Assembly (NCBI RefSeq): GCF_018294505.1
Contig: NC_057794.1
Span: forward strand, 193,549,201 to 193,613,200
Source: Triticum aestivum
Lineage: Eukaryota; Streptophyta; Magnoliopsida; Poales; Poaceae
DNA: 64,000 nt
Reading direction: 5' to 3'
The notes beneath the pieces are model-generated. The model did no database searches. It was not told the DNA's origin and saw nothing but the letters and a program-made list of their open reading frames with translations. Both the position numbers and the translations under genes were made by a program. The stretch's first letter is position 1; each line of letters begins with the position of its first letter. Below are positions 32,061 to 44,480 of this stretch, one piece after another.

Positions 32061-33270
32061 ACATGTTGACTGTAGGACGTGACCCCTAGAAACTGGCAAG
32101 CCCATAGCAAAGATTTTTCTCTACAACTTTCCCTTTCAAAAAGATCTTTTACCTATCTTCTCTTTCGAGATTATTAAAATACCCGCTTTTAGTGGGACCA
32201 TACCCCCTTTCCCTTTTGACCACACGAAGATTCGACTGATGAGACCACTCCAAGAAGTACAAGATATCGGACAACCGAGACCATTCGGAATGAAGAGGAT
32301 TTTACCATACATTATGATAATGGAAACTACAACTGTTGAAGACTCTGAAGACTAGGAGAATTTGAAGACTCTGAAGAATTTCCCGATTAGTATGACTAGG
32401 AAGACTACCCTTATGGAACTTGGCAGACTATGGAAACTGTCAATACCGGAGATCAAGGTGTGTTGGAGAAAGACTGGAACATGGAGCATTAGAACTGGAA
32501 GTTTTTGTAAATAAAACCCCAAGCTAGGAGATATCAATTATGGAATGAAAGGTCATGGCAGTAACATGGGCATATACATGGCTAACCATGGAGTTATCGT
32601 CGCTTATGCTATTATCACCGTGCCAAGTTAAGCATGCATTTCTTCGGAAGGATTGGATGGTAGAAGGCTGATGGAGCACCTATCAGCAAGAGAGGAAGTT
32701 TTAATCTTAGCCAGTGTATCACCAGGATCTAGAGTATTACATCAAGAATTTTAAGATGGACCTGCAGGAAGCCGTATTTGACGAGAAAGCATTTCATGAA
32801 GAACTTAGGAGCAAGAAGCTGAAGCAGCCAAGCTAGCGGAATAAAACCTTGAGATACAAGAGATTCGTCAGGAAGTAAAGGACAGTAGGACCATGGTTCA
32901 TGCCAAGGATGTTGAAACCCAGAAGTTTGGAACGCAACTCCAGAAATATTAAATGACATCACGAGAGACTTCGCGTCAATAGAGATGATCTGGCAAAAAA
33001 ACTTGTGAAAGACAAGCACGATCGGAAGAAGCAATCGGAGACATGAACAAGACTTCAAGAGTTTGGTGATATTGACTTTTAGAAGACCAAACCCCAGTTA
33101 TATCCCTATGTTAGATGTGACGATTGTGAGCTATCATTTGTTTGATGTTTTTCCGACAGCCACAATAAAAATCTGTCTTTTCAAAACTTTTATTTGTATT
33201 GTGTGTATCCCTCTCTATCTCTCTTACCCCACCCCAAACCCCTGGACCCAATAGAGGATGAATGGAGATG
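32061..33270 (+). other. Leader of the outer chromovirus, eroded
   Basis: No continuous frame. Short phrases on the + strand (for example DEKAFHEELRSKKLK near 32780) suggest a decayed acidic or coiled-coil ORF, possibly related in position to the pre-gag ORF of the element at 54837. I cannot assign it. Confidence 0.35.
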
Positions 33271-34744
33271 AAACCATATTTTCTATACCGATGAGTCAAT
33301 TGGAGACAGACCGTTGGATTCAGAACATGGAGGATCATATGGAGAATAACACTATAATCGGAAAGGATATGGCCCAGCATGCTCTTGCGTGCTTTGAAAG
33401 AGGTGCCACTACCTGGTAGAGGATGTACCAAACCATCAATGGATGGCAAGGAGTAACCACTTGGACGGAATTTAAGTGGACTTTGTTAAAGTCTTGCCTT
33501 GTGTCCCAGAAATTGAAGCCTTATGGGAAGGATATGAAGAAACCTTGTGCACACAAGCTTTGTGGAGAAATAGGACACAACCATAAAGAAAACAAGGACG
33601 AATACCTTCATAATCGGAGGATTACCAAAGGAGTTAGCCGAGGATCTTAGGGAACTTTAGTTGGAGATTGTTCCCAAAGGTTTTGTTACAACAATGGAAG
33701 TTCAGTCTACATTGTTGGGAAAGATCCGTGAAGCTCAGAAGGATGACAAAGAGATTGCTGAGGTAAAAGAGGGGATAAGCAAAGGACAGGCCAAAGTTTT
33801 TCGTAAGGATGAGAACGACACCTTATGGTTCGAGGATCGTGTATATGTGCCCAATAATGCAAAGATCAGGAAGTTAATACTTCAGGAGGCTCATGACTCA
33901 CCATACTTGATTCGCCCTGGAAACACCAAGATGTATTTGGATTTGAAGGAGCGTTTCTGGTGGACTGGTATGAAGAAGGATATTGCGGAGTATGTAGTCA
34001 TAGGTGATGTATGCCAGAGAGTAAAGGAAGAGCATCAGAAGCCAACAGGATTACTACAGCCTATGTCGATACCCTAATGGAAGTGGGATAAGCTTGTCAT
34101 GGATTTCATTACCAGATTTCCCAGAACCCGATCGGGATATGATTCTATCTGGGTAGTAGCTGATTCGCTTGACCAAAGTGGCTCACTTTATCCCAGTGAA
34201 AACCACCTATACAAGTGCAAAGTTGGCCAAGATATATATGACCAGGATCGTATGTCTGCATGGAGTTCCGAGGACCATCGTATCAGATAGAGGAACACAG
34301 ATTACCTCAAAGTTTTGGAATCAGCTGCACCAGACTTTGGGTACTAGGCTAGAGTTCAGTACAGCCTTTCATCCGTAGACAAATGGATAGACCGAGAGAG
34401 TTAATCTGATTCTGGAGGACATGCTGAGAGCGTGTGCGCTAAATTATGGATCTAGTAGGGATGATAATCTACCTTACGCGGTGTTCCCATACAACAACAG
34501 TTACCAAGCCAGTTTGAAGATGGCCCCTTTTGAAGCTTTGTATGGGAGAAGGAGCCAGCCACCGTTGATGTGGGATGAAGTTGGAGACCGTCAGTTATTT
34601 GGACCAAATGTGATCAAGGAGTCCGGGCACTACCTCAGCCGTTGCCCAAAAAGGAAACCTCGAGACTTGTCAGAAGTAATATGTTTCTGCTATAATGAAG
34701 CAGGGCACTCTGCCAGAGATTGTCCCAAAGAGAAGGAGCCTTGA
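33271..34744 (+). pseudogene. Chimeric gag-integrase-gag remnant of the outer chromovirus
   Basis: In order on the + strand: a gag capsid-like piece (WIQNMEDHMEN, ALACFERGATTW, TTWTEFKWTLL; about 33290-33490), a knuckle-like CGEIGHNHKENKD (about 33565), then a sudden change to the RT-integrase linker (PKELAEDLREL, LEIVPKGFV; about 33625-33680). Integrase follows: zinc finger region (QEAHDSP..IRPGNTKMY, DVCQRVKEEH), LVMDFITRFP, a frameshift near 34165, a second Asp (VSDRGTQI, about 34288) and RVNLILEDML. At about 34620 it switches to GHYLSRCP and CFCYNEAGHSARDCP, a partial and a complete CCHC knuckle, ending at a stop (34742). The integrase thus interrupts a multi-knuckle gag. PR, RT and RNase H are absent. 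Confidence 0.75.
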
Positions 34745-36134
34745 GCTAAATAGTTTATTTTGCAAGAAAGAAATGTAGTAGTATAAGTAGTGGGAACAAC
34801 TCTTTTGTATTGAGGTGTTGTGTTGAGGCATGTAATGAAAACCAGGAGATTGTAATCACTGGAGAATCAATTAAGTCAGCCTCGTTGGTACTGATTGGAT
34901 ACTACCCTATGAAGCAAGAGTTTGACCATTTTCGAGGATATGAGAAGTATGATCTATGGATGGTTGGAACATTTAAGGGTGGTAGTACCCTATGAGGAGA
35001 TTTGACCCCTGGAAATGATAATGATGTACCACGAAGTGGACTTCATAAGTATAATTTTTATCTCGGTATGTGGGATATCCCCAAGAGTATGAAGAGATGA
35101 AGTACTATTGGATAAAGGAGGTATGATGTTGGAAATATGGAGAAATTGCAACTCCATGATGAGTTTGAGTAAGCACGTCTTAGTCTTGTACAAATAGAAG
35201 GAAGGGAGGCAATACAATTGGATGGATTTTAAGTATGCTAGGAATCTGGAAGTTCGATGTTGGAATAACGATCAGTTGCCCCAAGGATGAGTTCAAGGTT
35301 TACAAGTGATGAGATGGGCCATAACCCACATGCCCCAGGACCTGCCAAAAAGCAAGCACACTCTTGCTGAAGGAAAAACCCTGGAAGAGATACGACCTTA
35401 CCCGCTGATGATTTTATAGGAGTAACGCAAAACCTGAGAGTGGTGAAGGAACGATAGATGATTGTTTGGCTGACAGAATCCATGGATTTATCCGAACCCA
35501 GTTTGTCGACAAGAGAAATTCTGTAATGCTTGTGAGGATGACCGAGTGTTAGAATGCGATATTCACTAAACCATATACAAGGTAATGATTTGAGTGCGGG
35601 ATGGATTGATCACCATACCGACTTACTCTTATTATCGCCTTGCTATATGGGATGGTAAATCTGAGTGACTTACCTATAATAGAGAGATGACGATCAAAAT
35701 CTTGTTTAAACCTTAGAATGGTATAGCAATTTTTCCCTAGTACAAGGATGCTTTTGCCAACCATAGGTTATACGGTGAGGATCAACCAGACCCCTTCCCT
35801 GCAGGAGAAACCATGAATTGATGACCACCATGAGATATCGATAGTTGTTTAGTTTTGGCACCAGACCCGTCAGCTAAGAAGACCCAGTCATTGAAGAACC
35901 TTACCAAGATGAAAGGATAGAAGAATTGCGGTAAAGGTTATGCCACTACCGGAAGAGCCCAGAGAAGGAATTTTCCCGAGAATTTGAGGAGACCGACCCC
36001 ATCAAGAATAAGGAGGAGTAAATGAGTTTACATGGAACAATAACCATGTTTCTAAGGGTGGTAGCACCCCAGACCCCCTGTGATGATTGATGGATTTCGA
36101 GAAGACCCCCAAACCCAACCTATTTCTTTCTAGC
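34745..36134 (+). other. 3' internal region of the outer chromovirus, no clear ORF
   Basis: About 1.4 kb between the chimeric ORF and the PPT. Frames are short and broken on both strands; no retroelement domain is recognisable. It may be the decayed remainder of a partner gag or a non-coding spacer. Confidence 0.4.
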
Positions 36135-36171
36135 ATCTCGAGGACGAGATTCATTTTAAGGGTGGTAGGTT
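36135..36171 (+). promoter_or_regulatory. Inverted repeat and PPT of the outer chromovirus
   Basis: ATCTCG-AGGA-CGAGAT at 36135-36150, then TTAAGGGTGGTAGG, then the 3' LTR at 36172. The distance from the repeat to the LTR is 21 nt. Confidence 0.75.
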
Positions 36172-39008
36172 TGTAACATCCCAAAATTATAAATTTTGGA
36201 ATGTTATAATAAATAGATAGATTTGATTGTTTGTTTGATTGTGGAGTGATTAATTGACTGAAGGTGAATGAATTCAAAACCTTTTTGAAAGTTAAATGAG
36301 AGGGAATAAAAGGACTTTCTAAAACATTCATTTTTTCATTTATGATCTCCATGAATTCAAATTCTTTTCATCATAAAACCCTATAGAGAAGATGACATGA
36401 CTTCTTCCATTGAAATAAATGAAAAGGGTTTTTGAAATATTTGAATTCCATTTGGAAATATTTTCCAATTCAGAAACTTTAAGCAACTCAATGATTTTCA
36501 CGAGCGAAGATAAAATGACTTCTTCAAAACATATGAAATATGAGCTGGGAGTTTAAAAGAATCAAATTCAAAGTCCTTTTGGAAATTATTTTCAATTTGA
36601 AGTTATTTGGGTTGTATTCAAATTATTTTTCTCCAAAAATAAAATATACAAAAAGTAGGGCAAAATGATGCCCTACGTCAGAAAATTGGAGATAAATAAA
36701 TTTGAAATTATTTTGGTATTTTTAAAATGATTTGTATTGGATTTTATTAGAGTAGAAACACTATTTGAATTATTGGAATTTCTGCGGATTTTATTTGACG
36801 TTAGAAAAATGTGCATGTCGTAGAAAATCTTTTCCCGAAAATTTTGATATATAATTTGCCTATATAAAATTTTTATTTTATTTTCATTATTCAGTTTCCC
36901 TTTCTGTTTCTATTTTAAAAAATTGTACGTGCGGCCCATAATTATTTGTTGCCCACATGCGCTGCATAGTGGCATCGGGCGCCCCATCATTTTAGTTTTT
37001 ATTCTCTCCTACATGGGCCAGGCCCAGCCAGCCTTTTCGTTTTTTTCCTTAGGCCGAATTTTGTTTAGAAAAAAAAGCTGCAGCCGCAGCGTGCACGCGG
37101 CCGGCCGAAGGCCTCTAGTCACACGCGAGCCGCCTCCTTTCTTCTCTGTTTCTTTTCTTTTCATCTACGTTTAGTCCCACATTGCCTAGCCTTTGACCTT
37201 TAAGCCTATTTTGCACCAATAAATATAGACCCATAAAGCCTTCAAAAATCATCCGATTCAGATTAAATCGATATTTTGGTTTGACTAAATTTACTAAAAA
37301 AATCATTTCTTTTCTCCGGCAGGACTTCTGGAAATTGTCTCCTCTCTCCGAAGTCATATTTTTCTCTACCTTATAAAGGTATCTTTCTTCATATATACTT
37401 CCGTAGCTTATTATTTCTAGACTAGTACGGTAGAATAATTAGATTATCAATTAGTCTCTGTATTTATACATTAGACATAGAATTTTCTCAGTCGTAGTTA
37501 TTTTACTTCCGTAAAACAGCTTGACCCTGATTTTTCAAATAGCCATAACTTTTTACTCGTTCATCCAAATTAGATGAATCTAACGCCTATAGTTTCGTCT
37601 TGTTTTCACCTATCTAGTTAACCTGTCACATCAACTTTTTGAAATTTTCAATTTCGAAATTTGTTTAGATTCATATTCAAACTTCTTTTGTTTGTAACTT
37701 GAGTTCCGTAACTCCGTTTGACTTGATTCTTTTTTTCAAAGCGAAGCTCTTGACCTAAACTTTCTGATAAGGCCAAATCCACCTAATTTTGGTACTGTTA
37801 GAAACTGTTTTATGTTTCCAGAGTTATTTTCTTGTTTTCGAAGTTTTCAGTGATCTTTTCTTCGATTCTTTTGCTTGATTGCTTATGTGTGGTTACTATT
37901 GCTTGCTTACGATAGATTTACCGGAGTATGATGAGTAGAACTATCAAGAGTTTTGAGTGCGAATCATCTTCATCAACAGTACAGGCAAGTTCACACTTTG
38001 ATCATATCCCTTTCATACCCAGTTTTTATGCATTAGTTTCACACTCAAACATTGCATGAGTAGGATTGATAACATGTGGGTATTGGGAAGTAGTTGATGA
38101 GGTAGGAACCTATTGCCCTGCATTCAAACCTTGGGAGTTACTATTACGTTATGCTTATATTGCCATGCTATGCTCGTAGACGTGGATTGGGTTTGAGTGT
38201 ATTCCATGACAAATGTGAGATTGTTAATTAATGGTTAAACTTAAGGTGGCAACTTTAATGCACATCTGGGTGGACTGAGGCACCTGGGTATTCCAGTAAT
38301 TGCCTGTTTTTCTTTATGGACCGCCACCCAAGCTCAAAGGGATCATGAGATTATTCATGCTAGAAACTTCCGTGTGCAGCCACAAGCTACTATGGGCTCT
38401 AGCATAGTTGATTAAGTCGTGCGAACTCTTAAAGTGGTAGACTAGCAGATGTAGGGAAAAGTAGGTGTAACGGTCTACCCAATCGTAAGGTGCTAGTGCT
38501 TCTGAACGACTATGTCTCGGTCATCCGTTTCTCAAACACCATTTAGTGCGAGAATCCCAACGGAGGAGATCGAGTCTTGTGGGGAAAAGTGCGCAAACCT
38601 CCGCAGAGTGTACAAACTAATCATGATTAGCCGCGTCCCCGGTTATGGACGTCTTGAGTATCTAGTACTTGGATTATCATGTTGATCTCATCACTCTATA
38701 ATTAATTTGTTGGGTTGCTAATGATTACTTTTAATTGGGATTGAGAGTGGGTTTACCTTCTCAATGTTTTCAACAAACTTTGTAGTTAAATAAAATTTAT
38801 TCCTTTGCAGTAGGGAAAAACTGGCTTTTCGCAAAATATATTAACCCTACAGCCTCCACCAGCCATATATGCATGTAGTGATAGTTATTATTCATCATTA
38901 TCCTATGGTGTGAATATGCCAGTACATTCAATGTACTTACCCTTTGTGGCTGCAATGTCTCATGTTGCAGGAATCTTGCGACGAGTAAGTGATACGTTAG
39001 GGTTACGA
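36172..39008 (+). mobile_element. 3' LTR of the outer chromovirus, left part
   Basis: Starts TGTAACATCCCAAAATT and follows the 5' LTR closely, with scattered substitutions and a 10-bp extra stretch near 38162. Split at tacga (39004-39008) by the nested element. Confidence 0.92.
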
Positions 39009-42000
39009 TGTAACGCTCTCGATGCGGCTATTTCTCCTACATGTCGAATCACGACTTAGAGGCATAACCACATTGAAAGCAATGTCGCAAGTAAGGTAAT
39101 CTTCACAACAACCCATGTAAATAGATAAAAGGGGAAAGGATACATAGTTGGCTTACACTCGCCACGTCACACAAATACATGAATAACATTACAATCATCC
39201 AATACACTCATGGTCGGACTACGACACCAAAATAAACACCAACCCCTACATGCGACACGTTCCCCAATCGCCCCAACTGGGCACCACTACTGATCATCTT
39301 GGAAAGACACATAGTAACGGCGAGAGTGTTCATCGAACTCCCGCTTGAGCTCAAGCGCATCGTCTGGAGCGGTAGCATCGGTCCCTGCATCTAGTTTGGA
39401 AGTAAACTGTGAGTCACAGGGACTCAGCAATCTCGCACCCTCGCGATCAAGACTATTTAAGCTTATAGGTAAGGCAAGGTATGATGTGGAGCTGCAGCAA
39501 GCGACTAGCATATATGGTGGCTAACCTATTCGCAAAAGAGAGCGAGAAGAGAAGGCAAAGCACGGACGTAGAACTATGATCAAGAAGTGATCCTAGAACA
39601 ACCTACGTCAAGCATTACTCCAACACCGTGTTCACTTCCCGGACTTCGCCGAGAAGAGACCATCACGGTAACACACGCGGTTGATTCATTTTAATTAAGT
39701 TAAGTTTCAAGTTATCTACAACCGGACATTAACAAATTCCCATATGCCCATAACCGCGGGCATGGCTTTCGAAAGTTCAAATCCCTGCAGGGGAGTCCTA
39801 ACTTAGCCCATCACAAGCTCTCACGGAAAACGAAGGATATTCCTTCTCCCGAGACATTCCGATCAAACTCTGCATGCCGGTTACAAGACATCCTCGACAA
39901 TGGTAAAACTAAACCAGCAACACCGCTTGAATGTGCCGACAAAACCCATAGGAGCTACACATATCTCGTTCTCAGGGCACACCGGATTGTCCAAGGTTCT
40001 GGTAGGCCAGCCCAGAGTTGCCCCTGGTGGCCACCAGCAGCCGATAGGTTGGACCAACACTCAGAGGAGCACTGGCCCGAGGGTTTAAATAAAGATGACC
40101 CTTGAGTCTGCGGAACCCAAGGGAAAAACAGGTTAGGTGGCGAATGGTAAAACCAAAGTTGGGCATTGCTGGAAGAGTTTTATTCAAGGCGAACTGTCAA
40201 GGCGTTCCCATTATAACCCAACCGCATAAGGAACGCAAAATTCGGGAACATAACACCGATATGACGGAAACTAGGGCGGCAAGAGTGGAACAAAACACTA
40301 GGAAAAAGGCCGAGCCTTCCACCCTTTACCAAGTATATAGGTGCATTAAGATAACAAGATAATATAGTGATATCCCAACAATAAACAATGTTCCAACAAG
40401 GAACGATCTCCAATCTTCACCTACAACTAGCAACGCTATAAGAGGGGTTGAGCCAAGCGGTAACATAGACAATCAACAGTTTGCTAGGACATGGTAGGTT
40501 AGAGGTTTGACATGGCAATTTGGGAGGCATGATAAGAAAGTGGTAGCCATCGTAGCATAGGCATAGCAAAAGAGCAAGCATCTAGAGAGCAAAGATAGAA
40601 GTGATTTCGAGGGTATGATCATCTTGCCTTCAAAGTTGTCAGAGTTGACTTGATCCTCGTAAGCAAACTCAACGGGCTCCTCGTTCACGAACTCGTCTCC
40701 CAGCTGTACCAAAAAAAGAACAACAAGAAAACGGAACACAATCAACCACGTGCAATGCTCAAACAACATGATGCAAACATGGTATGATATGCGGGATGCG
40801 GTATGTGATGCATATGCAAGATTTGACAAGGAATGATTGAACCTGGCCTCAACTTGGAAATCCAAGAGTGCCACTGGAAAGGTGAGGTGATTTTGGTTGA
40901 AATCGATATAAAGATCACCGGAATCGGATGCACGGTTTGGAAATGGCAAGCAAAACAAATATGGCACCGGTCTGCGATAATCAGCAAGTGACCAATTAAA
41001 AGCATCAAGATAAATATTCTACAGCACTCAAACATGACAACAAAATACATGGCAGGGATCCCCTCATGATGCTTGACAAAAGATGAACACTGAGCTATGG
41101 CTAGTTCATCCATTAACAGGTTCAAACAAGCATGGCAAAAATGCAAATGATAACAGGTTTCAGACTTGGTGAAATTAACACAAGTCTGGAATTTATCATC
41201 AGGAAGCACACTTTAGAGCATGAAAACTACATGCTACAGGAACTTAACATGGCAAAGCAAGGCATGTCATGAAGCTACTCAAAGCACTTAACAAAAGTCC
41301 CTTAGTGACCTTGATCCAAAAGGAATCAGAAAATAAAATTGCACGCATGTGAACATGGCAAAAACATAAACAGATCTTAGACTTTGTGAAAAACTGGAGC
41401 ATGCAAATCAGTTAACGCGAAGGCATGTTTACGAGCTTGATGCACTCACTATAGAGCATTGCATGAAAAACTGAGCATACAACCATCAAGAATACATGGC
41501 ATAGGAGCTAGACATGGCAAGAACATCATCATAGCATGCACGGATCAATAGCAACATACTCGGCAAAATCGCTAAACATGTCAACAATCTGCCAGGATTC
41601 GCTTTATAGCAAAAGTAGAGCTCGATTGTCTCAAGCTAGGATGCTCCATAAATGCAAACAAAGACATGGATGGATAGAGCACCACAATGTTAACAAAACA
41701 TCCTTACTGATCATATGGCATAATGACAAAATCAGGACAAGGACTATGAAATTCTAAGTCCCTAAAATCAGCATTACCGATTATGCTAGTTTGCAAGCTT
41801 GTGCTAGTCACCACAAATGTCACAAAAATACATGGTAAGCACCTCTGTAAAGATGTCATGGTGTATAACAAAACACATGTAGAGCTCAGGATCATAGCAT
41901 GCACACATTAATCATGGCAAAATGACAAAATGCCATTTGATGAAACATATCTGACAAATTCATCATATAGCCCTCTTCCAACAGCATTTTGAGCATCAAG

Positions 42001-43135
42001 ATGAGCTCAAATGAAAGTGATGCAATGATATGAAATGATGTACTCGTCGAGACGAACATTTTAATATGCTACACACACAAATCGAAGCTACGGATGCAGA
42101 GATATGACATGATGAAGATTGCCAAAATTTAGGGTTTCGGGGATCAAAAGTCAACCGTCTAGATTTTAGATCTGAGATCCAGATCGGCACTGTAGATGCA
42201 CTGTTCACCGACAGAGACGAGGTTGCTGGACTTGGAGCTTGAGGGCGTCACCGGCGACGAGGTAGGGCAGGGCGGTGGAAGTGGCCGGCGTGGTCGGGCG
42301 GTGGAGGCGCGGCGGAGGAGCGGTGCGCCGACGAGGAGAGGCGGCTGGCGGCCGCTGTGGTCGACGCGGGGCCTGCGACGGCGCGACGAGCGGGTGCGGT
42401 GAACGGCGGCGGGCACGAGGGCGGCGAACTGGCGGGAGGAGACGGCGGAGACCGGGCCGGGACACGTGGCGACGGCGGGTTGGTTCGGCGGAGCGGGCGG
42501 ACATGTCTGCTGCCCGGATTTTTGTCCGGGGGCGGTGGGTGGAGTTTTTCTAGGGTTAGGGTGGAAGAAGACCCGGGATTTTTGGAGGAGGAGCTATTTA
42601 TAGGCATAGAGGGAGCTAGGAAGCTCCAAATGAGGTGCGGTTTGCGGCCACGCGATCGTGATCGAACGCTTTAGATGATGGAAGGGTTTTTGGTGGGTTT
42701 TGGGCCAAATTGGAAGGGTGTTGGGCTGCAACACAAATGAGGCTTTCTCGGTCCCTCGGTTAACCGTTGGAGTATCAAAGAAAGTCCCAATGGCGCGAAA
42801 CTTGACAGGCGGTCTACCGGTAGTGAACCAAGGCCGCATGACAAGTCTCGCTCCAATCCGGAAATGTTTAACCCCCACACACGAAAAGAGGTAGAAAGGG
42901 GCACCCGAGGAGATAGGAGCGCTGGAATGCAAAACGGAAAACGGGGAAAATGCTCGGATGCATGAGACGAACACATATGCAAATGCAATGCACATGATGA
43001 CATGATATGAGATGCATGACAAAGGCAAAAAACACACGGAGACGAAAACCCGATATCGAGGAAAATAAAATAACTTAGGCCGGAAACAACAAGAGTTGGA
43101 GTACAGATAAGGTAAATTACATCCGGAGTGTTACA
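39009..43135 (-). mobile_element. 3' LTR of the nested chromovirus
   Basis: 4127 bp. On the minus strand it opens TGTAACACTCCGGATG (43135) and ends GAGAGCGTTACA (39009). A TATA box (minus: CTATAAATAG) lies at about 42593-42602, with a CpG-dense segment after it (about 42230-42540). It is about 92 bp shorter than the 5' LTR, largely from two gaps (near 41717 and in the GC-rich part near 42470). Confidence 0.93.
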
Positions 43136-43172
43136 ACACTCCACCACTACGAAAGGATCTCGTCCCGAGATC
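43136..43172 (-). promoter_or_regulatory. PPT and inverted repeat of the nested chromovirus
   Basis: On the minus strand GATCTCG-GGA-CGAGATC (43172-43156) begins in the stop codon region of pol; a purine-rich GTAGTGGTGGAGTG follows, then the LTR. The distance from the inner arm to the LTR is 21 nt. Confidence 0.75.
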
Positions 43173-44480
43173 TAGGACCAGAAAAATGCTGGGTACTCAG
43201 AACAGAGGTGATCCTCGCGTTCCCAGGTGGCTTCACGTTCGAAATGGTGGGACCACTTGACTTTGAGGAATTTGATTGACTTATTGCGAGTCTTGCGCTC
43301 AGTTTCTTCAAGAATAGCAACTGGGTGCTGACGATAAGAAAGGTCTTCTTGGACATCACTGTCTTCGAAGTTGGCGGTGCGGTCAGGGGTCTTGAAGCAC
43401 TTGCGGAGCTGAGAGACATGGAACACGTCGTGCACATTTGCAAAGTTGGAAGGAAGCTCGTGTTGATAGGCGAGATCGCCTCTCTTGCTAATTATCTTGA
43501 AAGGACCCACGTATCTAGGGGCAAGCTTCCCTTTGATACCGAAGCGACGAGTACCTTTCATTGGAGAGACGCGGAAATAAACATGGTCTCCGATCTCGAA
43601 AGCCAAATCACGATGCTTACTATCATAGTAGCTCTTCTGGCGCGATTGCGCTGCTTTGAGGTTATCACGAATAACTTTGCACATCTCCTCTGCCTCTGTG
43701 ATCAAGTCATTTCCAAGAAGTTGAGGTTCACCCATCTCTGACCAGTTGAGAGGAGTACGGCACTTCCTGCCAAAGAGAATTTCAAATGGGGCCTTGCCCG
43801 AACTCGCTTGGAAGCTGTTGTTGTAGGAGAACTTGGCATATGGAAGACAATCTTCCCATTTCATACCGAAAGAGATAACGCAAGCCCTGAGCATATCTTC
43901 AAGAATCTGATTGACACGCTCGACTTGACCGCTAGTTTGAGGATGAAAAGCTATGCTGAAATGGATGTTGGTGCCCATGGCCTTCTGAAAAGAATCCCAA
44001 AACTTGGAGGTAAAGATGCTGCCACGATCTGATGAAATCAACTATGGAATGCCGTGCAGAGAGACAATCCGAGAGGTATAAAGCTCTACCAATTGAGCTG
44101 CTGTGGTAGACTCTTTGATAGGCAGAAAGTGAGCCACTTTAGTGAGTTTTTCAATGAAAACGAATATAGCATCATTGCCACGCTTGGACTTCGGAAATCC
44201 CGTCACGAAGTCCATCTCAATGCGGTCAAACTTCCATTCTGGAATGGCAAGAAGTTGGAGGAGACCAGCTGGTCATTGGTGTTCTGCCTTCACTCATCTG
44301 CAGACATCACATTCATTCACGAACTGAGTAATCTCACGCTTCATTCGAGTCCACCAATACGCCTACTTGAGGTCCTGGTACATCTTCGTACTCACAGGGT
44401 GGATGGAGAGGAGTGAATTGTGAGCCTCATTCATAATGACTTTACGAAGGTCACCTTTAGGCACAATAATGCAATCCTCG
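43172..44480 (-). pseudogene. Nested chromovirus integrase with chromodomain
   Basis: Minus strand, C-terminal third of pol. The HHCC zinc finger (AHNSLLSIH ... CDVCRRV), first Asp (EMDFVTGF, about 44215), second Asp (ISSDRGS, about 44030) and Glu (GQVERVNQ, about 43930) are all present. The GPFKII linker and VHDVFHVSQL lead to a C-terminal chromodomain (HPVAILEETE, LKVKWSHHF, ATWEREDHL, about 43330-43190). Chromodomains target chromovirus integration to chromatin. Two in-frame TAG codons (about 44361 and 44049) interrupt it; both fit CAG to TAG changes, and chromovirus A has CAA at the second position. Confidence 0.92.
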
